64,000 nucleotides of DNA from Chamaea fasciata (lineage: Eukaryota > Chordata > Aves > Passeriformes > Sylviidae), in NCBI GenBank assembly GCA_029207755.1, contig JARCOQ010000002.1:8943156-9007155 (forward strand), given 5' to 3'. The translations under genes were made by a program, and so were the position numbers. This document shows, one piece after another, positions 37,315 through 49,117 of the stretch (the stretch's first letter is position 1; each line of letters opens with the position of its first letter). The notes beneath the pieces were generated by a model. It did no database searches. It was not told the DNA's origin and saw nothing but the letters and a program-made list of their open reading frames with translations.

Positions 37315-37690
37315 AGAGGGGAGGGGAGGGGAGGGGAGGGGAGGGGAGGGGAGGGGAGGGGAGGGGAGGGGAGGGGAGGGGAGGGGAGGGGAGGGGAGGG
37401 GAGGGGAGGGGAGGGGAGGGGAGGGAAGGGAAGGGAAGGGAAGGGAAGGGAAGGGAAGGGAAGGGAAGGGAAGGGAAGGGAAGGGAAGGGAAGGGAAGGG
37501 AAGGGAAGGGAAGGGAAGGGAAGGGAAGGGAAGGGAAGGGAAGGGAAGGGAAGGGAAGGGAAGGGAAGGGAAGGGAAGGGAAGGGAAGGGAAGGGAAGGG
37601 AAGGGAAGGGAAGGGAAGGGAAGGGAAGGGAAGGGAAGGGAAGGGAAGGGAAGGGAAGGGAAGGGAAGGGAAGGGAAGGGAAGGGAAGGA
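37315..37690. repeat. two-phase purine pentanucleotide array, (GGGGA)n then (GGGAA)n
   Basis: About 22 units of GGGGA (37315-37424) pass abruptly into about 53 units of GGGAA (37425-37689). All bases in the array are purines on the plus strand. The phase of the 5-bp unit is kept across the junction. The first block has four-G runs and the second three-G runs, so the plus strand has strong G-quadruplex potential and the duplex could form a triplex. Long open frames on both strands are repeat artefacts. True length may differ from this assembly. Confidence 0.97.
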
Positions 37691-37733
37691 GTTATTCATA
37701 TGAGGCAGATGATCCTGTGTGTCAGTTGAAGCC

Positions 37734-37753
37734 TTTTTTTTTTTTTTTTTTTT
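37734..37753. repeat. T20 homopolymer tract
   Basis: A run of about 20 T lies 43 bases after the purine array. Confidence 0.9.
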
Positions 37754-40171
37754 CCTTCTATCTTGGTTCTTGTTGCCTGGTTGACACCACTGGATGGAAC
37801 ATGCATTTGCTCGATCCTACCACAGTCCTGAGCCACTGTTCTCATAAGCTCTAATAAATGGTATGGGAACCAAAGAAATAAATGGTTTCAGCATAGCAGA
37901 TTATTGTTTTAGGTTTAAGTTACAAACTTTGTACTCCTCTGTATGACCTTAAAAACTCATATAATACCTTCCAGGCAAAAACCTAGAGACAAGAGAATAA
38001 TGACTGCAATGAACACAAGGTTTAAGCACTCTCCTCTCAAGAGTTTTGGGAATGATTCTCACCTCAGCAGCTCTAGTAAATGGTGCGAAATTTAGTAGGT
38101 TGAGAAGCATTCCTTAATACAGGACAGCCCCTGTTTTATCCTTTAAAATCTGTCAGAACTTGAGGAAGAAATCATCTGGTTTCTCTTCTGAAAAGTACCA
38201 CACGTAACAGGTAGTAAGAAAGGTTCCACAAGCAGTGTTAATTAACAGGAGGCTGAAACAACATAAAATGCATGTCTAAATATACAAGAAAATTTCTCTG
38301 GATTGTGAACTCCAGCTCACATTTTGAGATGGAGTGCCTGACACTTTTCCTTCCAAATTGTTAATCGCACCACTGGAATGCAATTAGCCACAATTCTAGC
38401 GTGCACATGAAGGGGTTTCTGCACAATGGGCTACCGTAATTTGATCCTGAGGTTTCTGAGGAAAAGGAGGAATCAAACTCTTCCTTAGAAACTAGTTTGT
38501 TGGGGTTTTTTTGGTGTTATTTGAAAGGGAATATTTCTGAAGTTTTGTAAGGGTCGTAGATCTTCTACTTAAATATATTGTTTAAAACAGAATTTATGTT
38601 CTAAGCAAGGAAATTTACCTTCACCACTGAGCTGGTTTCAGCTGGGGGGTTAAACCACGACATCCACATCACAGGTCCTGCAAAGTAGAATTCAGAAGGT
38701 CAGACTTTCATCCTGCAATAGATCTTGCCTTTCATAAGTTCATCAAAGAATATTTTCTATTTTTTTTTTCCTCTCTGAAACTAGATTTAAGGTTTCTATA
38801 CAATGTATTGTAGTGTTCCCATTCTTCAGATATTTTTAAAGAACTCGATAGGTTTTGGCCAAAACTCCATTTGTCAGAGGCAGCAGGCTCTATTACTTAC
38901 TGGATATAAGACATTTAATTAGTGTCTTAAAAGAATTATGAGCAACTCAACCCAAGCTGAATAGAGCACTTCCATTTATATATATAATAGGCCCCAAACT
39001 GATGTAGAGTATGGATTAATCTCTCTCATCATATAAAGAATTGTATTTTTTCTTTGTGTTTTTGTGCAGTCTTAATAACTTGGCCATCATGCACATGCAC
39101 ACAAAATACTTAAATAGATGTTTAATGGCTAATTCCTTTCCTAACCAAAGTATTAAAGTTATGATGAATACACCGATTTGAACTTGTTCCATTCTCTAAT
39201 TTGCTCATCAGGAAGACCTTGAATCATATTCAAAATCCAGTGCTGAAATCTTTATTATTTATTTCAAAGACATCATTTACTTTGGAGTTGGCCACTTCTA
39301 CAAAGACTGTGTGCAATGAACTTCTCCTGACTCTAAGAAAGTCGTGGTTGGAAACTCAGACAAAGTTTCTATAACAGAACCAGATTATTTCAGGGATTTG
39401 GAAATAAAGAAACTGGGAGAGCCTGAGGAGTTTGCTGAAGACTTTAGGAGGTGTTTTGCAAAATTCATCTGCCCACAGCTACAGAAATTCTCTATTAACC
39501 ACTTATAACAAATACCCCACCTATTCTCCTGGAGATCCAGCAGGATCAGACTCCATGACTTGCAGCAAGTCCCTCATACTTCTAGTCCCAGTCTGCATCC
39601 TCAAGCTATGAAAATGAAAATGAAATTTGGGTCTTTCCAGCCCGTTTTTCTTGATCCAGCCTGATTCTTGTTAAATTCTTGATCTTAGCAACTCTCTTGG
39701 TCACTATTAGTGTTTGTCAGAGCGTAGCCATGCCAGCCTCCTGTTTATTGCTTTGTGGTTTACCATCACTCTCCCAGTAATCTCTTATATTTTAAAGATC
39801 AGTGACATCTTTACCTTCTGGTATCATCTCATGGAAGCCACCTGAGCTTGTTAAAAACACACACATACAAAACATCACCTTAGAACAGGCTACCTAATAT
39901 ATTAAAAATAGTTTAGGTCATGATTTGGAAAAGTTTGTCTCAGAATATTCAAGGTCCAACAGAAGACTAAGGATTACAGAATGCTGCAACTTAATCCTGC
40001 AGATTAAACTGCAGGAATGAGAAAAACCAAATCCGATTTTGCATAATTGTATAGCTGGATTAATGCTAAAACTGTTTTCTTTGTTTCACTTAAATAATCA
40101 TTGTTAGCTGTGTTTTATTGTTCTGATACTTGGAAGTTTTATATATTGCTTCCTGTCAGATAGTTTAGTTA
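37754..40171. other. non-coding stretch, no gene seen
   Basis: I see no open frame worth noting. A short LTR terminus lies at 38641-38662. The rest is plain AT-rich sequence. Confidence 0.65.
38641..38662 (+). mobile_element. isolated 3' terminus of the avian LTR family seen at 45.5 kb
   Basis: GGGGTTAAACCACGACA at 38646-38662 matches the 3' end of the LTR at 45468-46048 (minus strand, GGGGTTAAACCGTGGCA) in 14 of 17 positions. All three differences are transitions. Preceding bases from 38631 (GCTGGTTTCAGCTGG) may also belong. No further LTR body is recognisable upstream, so this is a truncated scrap or a coincidental match. Confidence 0.45.
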
Positions 40172-40400
40172 CATTCCTTTTTTTTTTATTTTTTGGTGGG
40201 GTTTTGTTTGGTTGGGGTTTTTTTTGTTTGTTTGGTTGGTTGCTTTTTTGTGTTTGGGTTTTTTGGGGGTTTTGTTTTGTTTTGCTTTGCTTTTGGGTTT
40301 TTTTCTTGGGTTTTTGTTTTGTCTTGTTTTTGGTTTTTTGTTTTGTTTAGTTTTTGGTTTTCTTTTGGGGTTTTTTTGGAGTGTGGTTTGTTTGTTTGTA
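40172..40400. repeat. G/T-only low-complexity tract
   Basis: About 230 bases consist nearly entirely of T and G in words such as TTTTG and GGTTTTT. It is the complementary orientation of the A/C tracts at 15.5, 21.0 and 49.0 kb. The hydrophobic and lysine-rich open frames across it are artefacts. Confidence 0.9.
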
Positions 40401-42199
40401 CATAAGTTGCAAGACATACATTGTATCATTAAAATAATTTGGAGGAGAGTGTATTTAAATATTTCCTTGGTAGTCTTGATAAATATGTGATAATAAAAGT
40501 ATTCTGAAGGAGTAAAAGCCAATAGAGGAACACCTACTTAATAAGAATGGAAAATACAACCTGGTATTTATCAATAACCGAGTTGCTGTAGAGTCATATA
40601 ATTTCTCCTCAACATCTTTGAGGAATATAAGAACACTGACATGTGACTGGTATAAGACCTAAATCAAGAAGGCATGGCAGCAAATGGAGAAGATGCTTTA
40701 TCTCTAATTCTCCTGTAAAACAGCAGCTCTCCAAAATGCCTGGAGCTAATTTTGTATGCCACTTTCTTTATGTTAAGAGAGCTTGGGTGATGTGAGGGTC
40801 ACTTACATTAATGAGCCAAACATAGTGAAACTTCAATCTCTGTTCCTTCTTAAATTGTTCACTGGGAGTCAGATATACTGATTTAAGAAAATGAGCAAAG
40901 AAAAGGTAATAAGGTAACATATGGATCACTTTTCTCTCTCTCTTTTTTTTTTCCTATTCTAACACTGCTGCATGTATTACCTATAGAAATACATCAGACT
41001 CACACTGACTTTTTCAAATGAAAGGCAGGATTTGCAGGTGACACATTAAAAAAAAAAAGAGCAAAGAAAGCAAGCAGAACTTTCTCTATGGAGTTTTATT
41101 TGATTTGGGATATGATTCTTCTCTTTCAACTAATACAATCCAAACATGTTGATCTTTAAAAGTAGACTATAAAAGGCTGTCTTTTATGGTCACAGGACGA
41201 AATCTATGAGAGCATTTACAGTCTTGCTCACTGAAGAAAAAAGGATCATTTCCCACTGTTGTGTTTATCCTGTTTTGGTTCACCAGAGCTGGCAATATTT
41301 TACAGTAAGAGATATATCTGAAACGTAATTCTGTACAAAATGCAGTATATCCACAGTATCCATGCTTGCTTTTCCTGTATACCTATATTTTTCTTCTTAC
41401 ATAAAATAACCCCTGGACCCCCACATATTTATTTCCAGCAATGCTCTCTTAAAACCTGCAGGTTTTTGTTGTTGCATTTCCCAAAGACGTCCTAACTATG
41501 ACTTTAAGCTGGATCTTAGGAACAAAAATTTGATTATACCTGATTTTCTACAGGTTATGAAATCTGTATATTGTAAGTTACTAAACTGAATCTTCTTCTA
41601 GTAAGGCACAGGTGGGTGCATTGTAAGGTGCAAGAGAACTTTGATGACACAGACAGATGGTAGCAATAAACTGAATTTTGACTTCAGTACTATAGACCTC
41701 TGCAATACCACAATATTCCACCTGGGCATCTCAAGGCACTTCCCAGAATATCAACTTAGTTTCATCATGTTTCTGTTTTGAATCAAGGAAGCCTCATCAT
41801 GAATAACATTTTGCAGGCAAAGAAACGGACAGATTAAAAGAATCCAATCCCTAAAAATTTCAGAGAGCTTTTGACTTGGTCACTATAGCTTAGACATGAC
41901 CAGGTAAGGACCAGCACTTCCTTACCTGTGTCATCCTGGCTTAGAACATCAATTTTTACATACCATCATAGTGATATGTTAACCATCACCAATTCAATGA
42001 ATGGTGTTTAGCTGCAATAGAGGGCTTTTCCCCAAAGATATAAAACCACATCGATTTCCATTGTTAATATTTCAGAAATAGAAAAGTTTCCCTTGTTAGT
42101 CAGGTTAAGAAATGATCAATATTTGACTTGAGCTGTTAGCAAATTTTATATATGCATTCAAACTTGCACAGGCAGCAAGGACCCATTAGCTAGAAAACA
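40401..42199. other. non-coding stretch, no gene seen
   Basis: Plain AT-rich sequence with short T and A runs near 40945 and 41048. I see no frame or transposon of note. Confidence 0.6.
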
Positions 42200-42760
42200 C
42201 AATGAACCCTGCAAGTTCGAATTAAAAATCATTTATTGCCATTGTGCAGAGGCAAGGTCGAAGAGAATTGCTATTTTAGGCAGCCTCCAGGTTTCTTGGA
42301 GACAAAGGTGTGTATCTGCATAACCTTGTCCTTGTCATCTGCATAACCTTCAGACCTGAGATGTTTAAGTTTAAATGAATTGGAAAAGAGAAATGAAACA
42401 CGTTTAGCATTCCTTAACCCTCACCGAGCCACAGGACCAGTTGCAGTACTACAGTTCAGTTGACCAGCAGCATTTTCATCTAATTTATCTTCGTATACTT
42501 ACATTCATACAAAAAGTCAGCAATAAGGGCTTTTAGACAAGTAAACATACATGCTTTCAGTTTAGGTATCCTGTTCCAACACAGTGCTATTAAACAATAC
42601 TATCAGAACACGAGCAATACATGAACAATACATGAGCAATGAGGAATATATAAAATCTTAGGAATATATACCTGTCTGCAAAGACTTAGAGATAAGAACT
42701 CCAGACCTAAACTTCACCATTGCTATCATAGCTTCGGGACTCCATTTTAAGCCCACTTCC
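42200..42760 (-). mobile_element. possible reverse-oriented LTR, edges unknown
   Basis: On the minus strand the block has an exact 14-bp direct repeat (AAGGTTATGCAGAT, at 42337-42350 and 42314-42327), like an LTR enhancer duplication. About 80 bases later GGCAATAAATG supplies an AATAAA polyadenylation signal, followed by T-rich sequence. I do not recognise the family and could not place TG/CA ends or a target duplication, so this may be another kind of repeat or unique DNA. Confidence 0.3.
42612..42644. repeat. 11-bp tandem repeat, three units
   Basis: GAGCAATACAT, GAACAATACAT and GAGCAATGAGG follow head to tail, the last one diverged. Confidence 0.8.
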
Positions 42761-45467
42761 TCCATTTCAGAAAATAACTGGCCTCTTTTCTAGGTATACA
42801 AAAACAATCCGTGTTGATTTTGCATACTTTTTCCCCCCTCTCCACACCCCATCAGGCTGGATGGCAACTGGTTCTGTTTTAATTAGCTGGTAATCTACTT
42901 TGAAAATAATTTTTACAATGGCTCAGATATTGTGTGTTGTCTCCAAATTGCAGTTTGGGTAGGAACTAACTCTATAACTCATTGCTGCATTAAATTAACT
43001 TTCCACCTTTCCCCCCCCCTCCCCCCTTTTTTCTTCTTGAATGAAGCAATAGTATATTCCTAGAAATAGTTCTTACTGAGTTTGTAACTGTGTCCATTTC
43101 TAATGCTTTAAAATCAGTTTAACATTTTAGAATTAATATTTTAGAATTCAGTTGCTGAAAAGATTGAATTGGATAGAGGGTAAAGAAGACATAAGACACA
43201 TCACATCAAACAGTGTCATGATGGATTAATCAATGAATGGATCTAGTCTTCCTCCTCTATGACATGGTAAAAGTTAATATTCCCATGCAGTAGGCTGAGG
43301 AATGAATTCTGCCTGCTGCAATCTACTACTGAGTATCATCCAAGTGTTTGCTCAACACATCAGACAGATAGTTTCAAAAATAATACACTTTCACAATATA
43401 TCCCTTTTCTGTGATGATATGTGCTAAGCTCTTATCTACAGCCTAGGAGATGCCTTCTCCTGCCAAAACCCAGTAACTTTCAAACAGAGATGAAAAGAAG
43501 ATATTATTGTGTTTCGTTTCTTAAGCTGCTACAATGCAAAGAAAAATCAGAGTATTTGTTTCCTTCCTGTAAAATTATATATATGTGTGTGTATCTGTCA
43601 CTGTTACAGAAAGTGATAGATTGTTCCTAAAAATAGGTCATCAGTTGAACGCTGCGCTTCAGCCTGCATGGCTTAAATTCAGCTAAGCTTTTCTTTCCTG
43701 AAAATCAAGCCCATTGTTTTTCTTCTTCACAAAATGCCAATCCACAATCCAACCTTTTTTGTGGAACAACATCTGCTGCACAAAATTGAATATAGATCGG
43801 GAGATCCTAATACGTTCAGCCCAAGTTGGAGGGATATTTTTTCAAACAGAAACCCTCACTTAAAAAGTTAAGCAATCAAACTGCTTTTATCACTAGAAAG
43901 TCTTTATATCTCTCTTTATCAAGTTTTTTTTCTTTTTAAAAACACTATTTTTCTTTAATCCAATGCAGTTTCATAGGTACCATTAGGTCATTTTTTTAAA
44001 AAGATAATTCTCCAATTTTTATTGATTAATTGTATTTTCAAATCATCTAATCTAAGTTTTAGGAAAGAGGTGATATCAATTATACTTAGAAGAATAGGGT
44101 GTTACTATAGTGCAAATATTTTTTGCGCTCAATCAAAATCTTCATTTTAAATTTTTCTGAGGTAAAGAAGTTATTTTAGACAATCAATACTTTTCAAGTG
44201 TCATTGTGTGAAAATACAAATTCCACTGAGTAATATTCTTTCCTTCCCCTTTCTTTTTTTCCACCATCTTTTACTTTCAGTTCTCAGTGTAAAATTATAA
44301 AATATTTAAAAGATGAAATCACGTAAATATTAAAAAATAAATAAGCACAGTTTGCAAATTATTCTCTATTCTGTATATTCTGTAACCTGCAATTCACCTA
44401 AAAATATTAATGATAGGGATTGGGTATTGCTTGCTTTTCTTTCAGTAATCAGAATTGAGGGTATCACACCATTATTTTGGAATCCGAATAAATCAAATTA
44501 CTAAATTAAATAATCATGTTCTTTATAGAGCCTTTGTTTCTCCAATAGTCCTCCTTAGAGGAAACACATAACTCATGTTGAAAACAGTAAAAATGAACCT
44601 GATCCTAATTTAATGAGCAATCTATTTTCAAATTAAATTTTTAAAAAACATTTCCTACTCTATATGTATTTATATTCTTGACCGATATAATTCTGAAAAT
44701 ACTTTATTTATCTGAATAATAATTTATATAATACTTATATTAATTTACCGGATCCACCCCTGCAGTGTCTCTACTAAACAGAAAAACATTATGCCCCTGA
44801 CACATTTAAACCATCATCAGTGATTTTATGCTGCAGATTATGGATTCAAAAGTATCTCCTGTTTTCATAATGAGGAGATGGTGTGAAGGGAGAAGCAAAC
44901 TAGGCTCCCTACCAACCTAATGCAACGGTGAGCTTCTATGGAGATCATTTCTGCCGCCCAAGTAATGTGTTTCCTATTCTAAAGCTTGAGAGAATGAGAG
45001 ACTTTTGTGTCAGATCTGTTAATGTTCACAGTGCCAAGGAAACGTACTTTCAACTTCTAGAAGCATATAGAACCCAAAACACAGGCTGACATGACCATGC
45101 TCACCTGCAAGCCCTGCTGTTCTCAGATGTTCCTCACTGCCCTGCCCGCTTTTTCAGGGCTGACATCTGCCCATGGACTTATCTGACTTTCTAGATGACG
45201 GCTCTCTGTCTTACATGTTCCTAACTGCAGCTTGTTGTAAGAGCAGAACTGGAAATGGAATAGAGCTTTCATTCTGTGCTTGATTAAATCAATTTCTATC
45301 TGTGTTTTCAAATGTTTGTTTACTGCCTTCAATTGCTAGTGATTTCATCCATCGGTGCAACACTGTTGTTTGAACCTGTTCTTTCTGACTTTTTCATGCC
45401 TGCTCCCATTTAGGAGTCCTGAAATTTTGATCTAGATATTTAATTTATACCATTGTATCAAAAGGCC
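42761..45467. other. non-coding stretch, no gene seen
   Basis: A C-rich run (43011-43026) and a short TATG/TG microsatellite near 43575 are the only structured elements. No frame exceeds about 70 codons. Confidence 0.65.
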
Positions 45468-46048
45468 TGCCACGGTTTAACCCCAGACTGCAAACAAGTA
45501 CCAGGCAGCCACTTGCTGACTGCCCACTAGCAGGATCGGGGAGAGAATCAGAAGGGTAAAAGTTGGAAAAGCCGAGTGTTGAGATAAAGTGAGAAATAGG
45601 AAAGGAAAAGCCTTGCACACAAGAAAAGCAAAATAGAAATTCACTCACCACTTCCCATGGTTGTTCAGCCATCTCCAGGAGATCAAGGGCCCATCACACA
45701 CATCTATGGCTTGGGAAGACAAATGGCATCACTCTAAATGTCCCTCACTTCCTCCTTCTTCTCCAGACTTTATACAGTGAGCAGGATGTCACACGGTCTA
45801 GAATACCCTTTGGTCAGTTTAGGTCACCTGTCCTGGCTGTGTCTCCTCCCAAAATTCCAGGCACCCCCAGTCTCCCTGCCAGAGAGAGTACAGAAAAGCA
45901 TAAAAAGCCTTGGCCGTTTGTAAGTCCTGCTCAGCAATAATAAAACCATCTCTATATTATCAACCCTGTGTCCAGCACAGTTCCAAAACACAGCCCCATA
46001 CCAGCCACTGTGAAGAAATCTAACTCTACCCCAGCCAAAACCAGCACA
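45468..46048 (-). mobile_element. reverse-oriented solo LTR, avian endogenous retrovirus
   Basis: On the minus strand the element starts TGTGCTGGTTTTGGCTGGGG (from 46048) and ends GGGGTTAAACCGTGGCA (to 45468). I recognise these termini, the AGATGGCTGAACA segment near 45670 and the GATTCTCTCCCC segment near 45545 as a widespread avian LTR family, which I believe is of ERVL/class III type (from memory). A TATAAAG box lies at 45768-45774, followed by the GA-rich segment typical of the family. The usual ATTAAA polyadenylation signal appears lost (CCTATTTCTCAC near 45595). No internal retroviral sequence adjoins either end, so it is a solo LTR. I found no clean target-site duplication, which suggests an old insertion. 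Confidence 0.85.
45768..45774 (-). promoter_or_regulatory. TATA box of the solo LTR
   Basis: TATAAAG on the minus strand sits after a GTGACATC word and before a GA-rich run. This is the U3/R arrangement of this LTR family. It could act as a minus-strand promoter if still intact. Activity is not shown. Confidence 0.55.
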
Positions 46049-47516
46049 TATAAAAAGAAGTTAGAGAGGGGAAACACAGACATTGAATGAAAAACTTACC
46101 CACCAACACTAAAATACTTTCTGGGTACTAAAAGTATTTTTCTTCTCTGAGCTTTCTAGATCTGTCTCTACTCCATGAGTGAACTGGACTGTGTTATAGC
46201 GTGGCAGGAAGAACTACTATCCAAAGATCAACACATCCTTCATCAGTGACAGAAGCAGCTCACAGACCTCTAAATGTGCTCAGTGAAGCAAAGCTGGAAA
46301 ACAAGTGCCCAAGTACTCTCTAAAAAAACACCAAAGAAAGTAAATAAAAGCTCCACAACCTCTTTATGTTTAGCAATATCTATGTAATTTAGTCTTGATG
46401 GAAAAGATGCTGTTTTCAAACTGTGCCCCTATCCTTTGCTTACCCACCACTTCACTGGTCAAACTTAGCAAACAGCACACTACATAAAGGAATATGGTGA
46501 AAAGGGCTTTGTTTTGCATGCACGGGTGTCTCTAATCTCTCTAACAGTATTTACCAAGATACACACCTGGCATCTTGTGTTCTGAAGCATGTTGTGGCTG
46601 CCACTTCTCCTGTTAGCTTTTTGTGTGTTTGGAACTGCCTTTTGAGCATGACTGCATCCTATTCTCTTCATTAAAGATGTGTCTGTATGGCATTCCCTCC
46701 CCCAGCTGCAACTATTTAGCCGTTTTCAGCCACCTCATTTTTGACACAGGGGGCCCTGCTGTCCAAATGAAATTTTAATGAAGGCTTGAGGACGTGCTTG
46801 TGCATTGTCAAGTTCCAGTGCAGTCCCACAAAGAACATGAGTTGAATGCTCACAGTTAGTGGGTAAGTGTTGTGTTATCACATTTTAAAAGAAGCAAATA
46901 TTGGCATACCGTGGATGCTCTGCCAGCTCCGCTTTGCCCAGGACTTTTGTCACTGCCCCACATACAGTTCTGTGGAATTTTTTCCTGCTGCCTCATCTGC
47001 CTAAGATGACCAGAATCCCACATGTGAAGAGAAAACTATACAACTTGAATTTTTAACCCAGCCTGCTTTCTTCTCCTAACCCTGTCACTGCTGCACTTTG
47101 TTTTTACAGAAGGGCAAATTTTCAGCATACATTATACAGGTAACCCTGTTATCTTCTGTTATCCAGATGATGCTGTTTTTGTTGCTCACTCAGTTGTCAT
47201 TCAGGGTTTTCTTTTGTTATCAGTGAAATCCTAACTTCAACAAATCCAATTGAGCCACGACCACTTTGAATTGAAATTTACAGAAGGCATAAAATCTTCA
47301 ATTTTTGCCTGTAAGTTCCTGTGCTCCATGTGCACACACTATTACTATGTAATAGCAAGCACTGCCTTCATGGACCTCTTCTTTCTTTGGTCTCAACTTT
47401 TCAGTCCCTTCTAGGAAACCCCGTTTAACTCTGTGTGATCCTCCAAATGCACCAAATGAGCCACTACGCACACAGACAAACCACCACCCTGTCACCCTGA
47501 CCAAATTACCCTCCAG

Positions 47517-47534
47517 GGCAGAAAGGGCAGAAAG
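47517..47534. repeat. 9-bp exact tandem duplication
   Basis: GGGCAGAAA occurs twice head to tail and is followed by a further GGG. Confidence 0.8.
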
Positions 47535-47700
47535 GGTTCTCTGGGAAAACCTGTCATAATTATGAATTTTTGAGAACTTAATGAAGTTTATGTCAAAATA
47601 TTTCAACAACCTCAAAAAATTCTACCATGTCAAAAATAATGTGTAGGTTTGCCCTCATAACAAAGTATAGCTGAGCCTTTTCTGATGAGGAAGTTTCATA

Positions 47701-47737
47701 AAACTTGGAATAAAGTTTTGGAAAACTTGGAATAAAG
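47701..47737. repeat. 15-bp direct repeat, 22-bp period
   Basis: AAACTTGGAATAAAG occurs at 47701-47715 and 47723-47737, so the word AATAAA is duplicated. It is probably a small slippage duplication. Confidence 0.85.
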
Positions 47738-48959
47738 AAATATGACATGCATCAGCCCCAGAGGGTTGAAGATTGGCAAAGATAGTATTTCAAACAGGAT
47801 ATCCTTGATGCTCTTATATGTGACATATCAATATCACTTCTAATTACCTCCAGTTCAGAAATCTGATTTGTTGCTGACAATATATAATTTTTGACTTTTT
47901 TCTTAATGCTACATTTGCAAAAGAAAATATTTGACAAAATTAGGGAACTTCCAATAACAAATGTAAAAGGCAGCTCTCTTTGCAAGGAAAGACTCCTGCT
48001 AAATATATTCTGAGCAAGGCATAGACTCAGCAGCAATGAACTGCCTGTAGCTTTTAGGAGGAAAAATATCTCCTTTTGACGTTATCTTTTCTATCATTAC
48101 ACTATTTCAGCTTGTCAATATTCACTATGACAGCAGTTTCAGCAATTTTATGTGATACCTTCAGTACAGATAAATAACAAGAGATTAACCTACATTCAAT
48201 CTGAAAAGAGGAGGAAAAAATATTTGTTAACTAGAACTGACTTGTGACAGACCTTTTATGCTGTTTTCCAAGAGGATAAGGAAACCTATGAATTTTTATT
48301 TCTTGTGGATTATGAGTGCATAAGATCCTTTTTTCATTTTCAGAACTAGAAGCATTATGCAATAATCAAATGCTTTATACCATGCAATGAAATAAGGAAA
48401 CTGAAGGTAAAGCTAAACAAAATGTTCTATGATGACTTATTTTATACAGATTAAGTTGAGACAGTCGCATGTAGAATTAGTTTCCTCTAATTTTGACTAC
48501 ATTAATTTTCAATAAATAGGCAAGAAAGAAACAAAAGAATGTACAGTTGTTGCCAGTCTGCCTTTAACATTTCGTCTCCAACTTTCACAAAAAGTGCAAT
48601 TTTACCTTACATGTAAAACACCTTTTATATACTTTGGGGATATTTTGTGATCCTAGAGAAGTATACTTGAGTATTTCCATGTATTTCAAGTTGTTAAATG
48701 AAATATCTTCTCTACCTCATTCGGTTTTTTTGGCCAAACTTTAAGATGAATAGAAATCTGATATTATTAAGCTTTCAAGGTCTCACTTTAGCTGTGCACA
48801 GCCCACTTTGTTCAATTTCACAACATAGCAGTGGACATCTTGTATCAAGGAAATACTCTTTTTCATTCAACATTTATTTATAGACAGATGGGTAGTTTCT
48901 GATGTAAATATCAACATTTTCTGTCCCACCTGATAATGCATCATCAAAATTCAAACTCT

Positions 48960-49117
48960 AAACAAAAAAAAAAAAACAAAAAACAAAAAACAAAAAAAAC
49001 CCACAAAACAAAACAAAACACAAACAAACAAACAAAACCAAAACCAAAACCACAACAACAAAAAACCCAAAAACAAATAATAAAAAAACAAAACAAAACA
49101 AAACAAACAAACAAAAA
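48960..49117. repeat. A/C-only low-complexity tract
   Basis: About 158 bases of A and C in AAAC and CAAAA units, beginning with an A13-type run. It is the same class as 15455-15658. The lysine/asparagine/threonine-rich frame within it is an artefact. Confidence 0.9.

Larger units (their letters stand above)
46049..48959. other. non-coding stretch, no gene seen
   Basis: A 105-codon minus-strand frame (47298-47615) lies in a slightly GC-richer patch and is not recognisable. Two small tandem duplications are listed separately. Confidence 0.6.

Noticed and set aside
37148..37729. Open frames of 142-183 codons on both strands.
   Set aside because: They are translations of the GGGGA/GGGAA array and are open only because the repeat contains no stop codon.
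40169..40522. 117-codon Lys/Asn/Pro-rich minus-strand frame and overlapping hydrophobic plus-strand frames.
   Set aside because: They are artefacts of the G/T-only tract.
42205..42226. GTTCGAATT resembling a tRNA T-arm or SINE B box.
   Set aside because: No A box, acceptor stem or anticodon arm can be placed around it.
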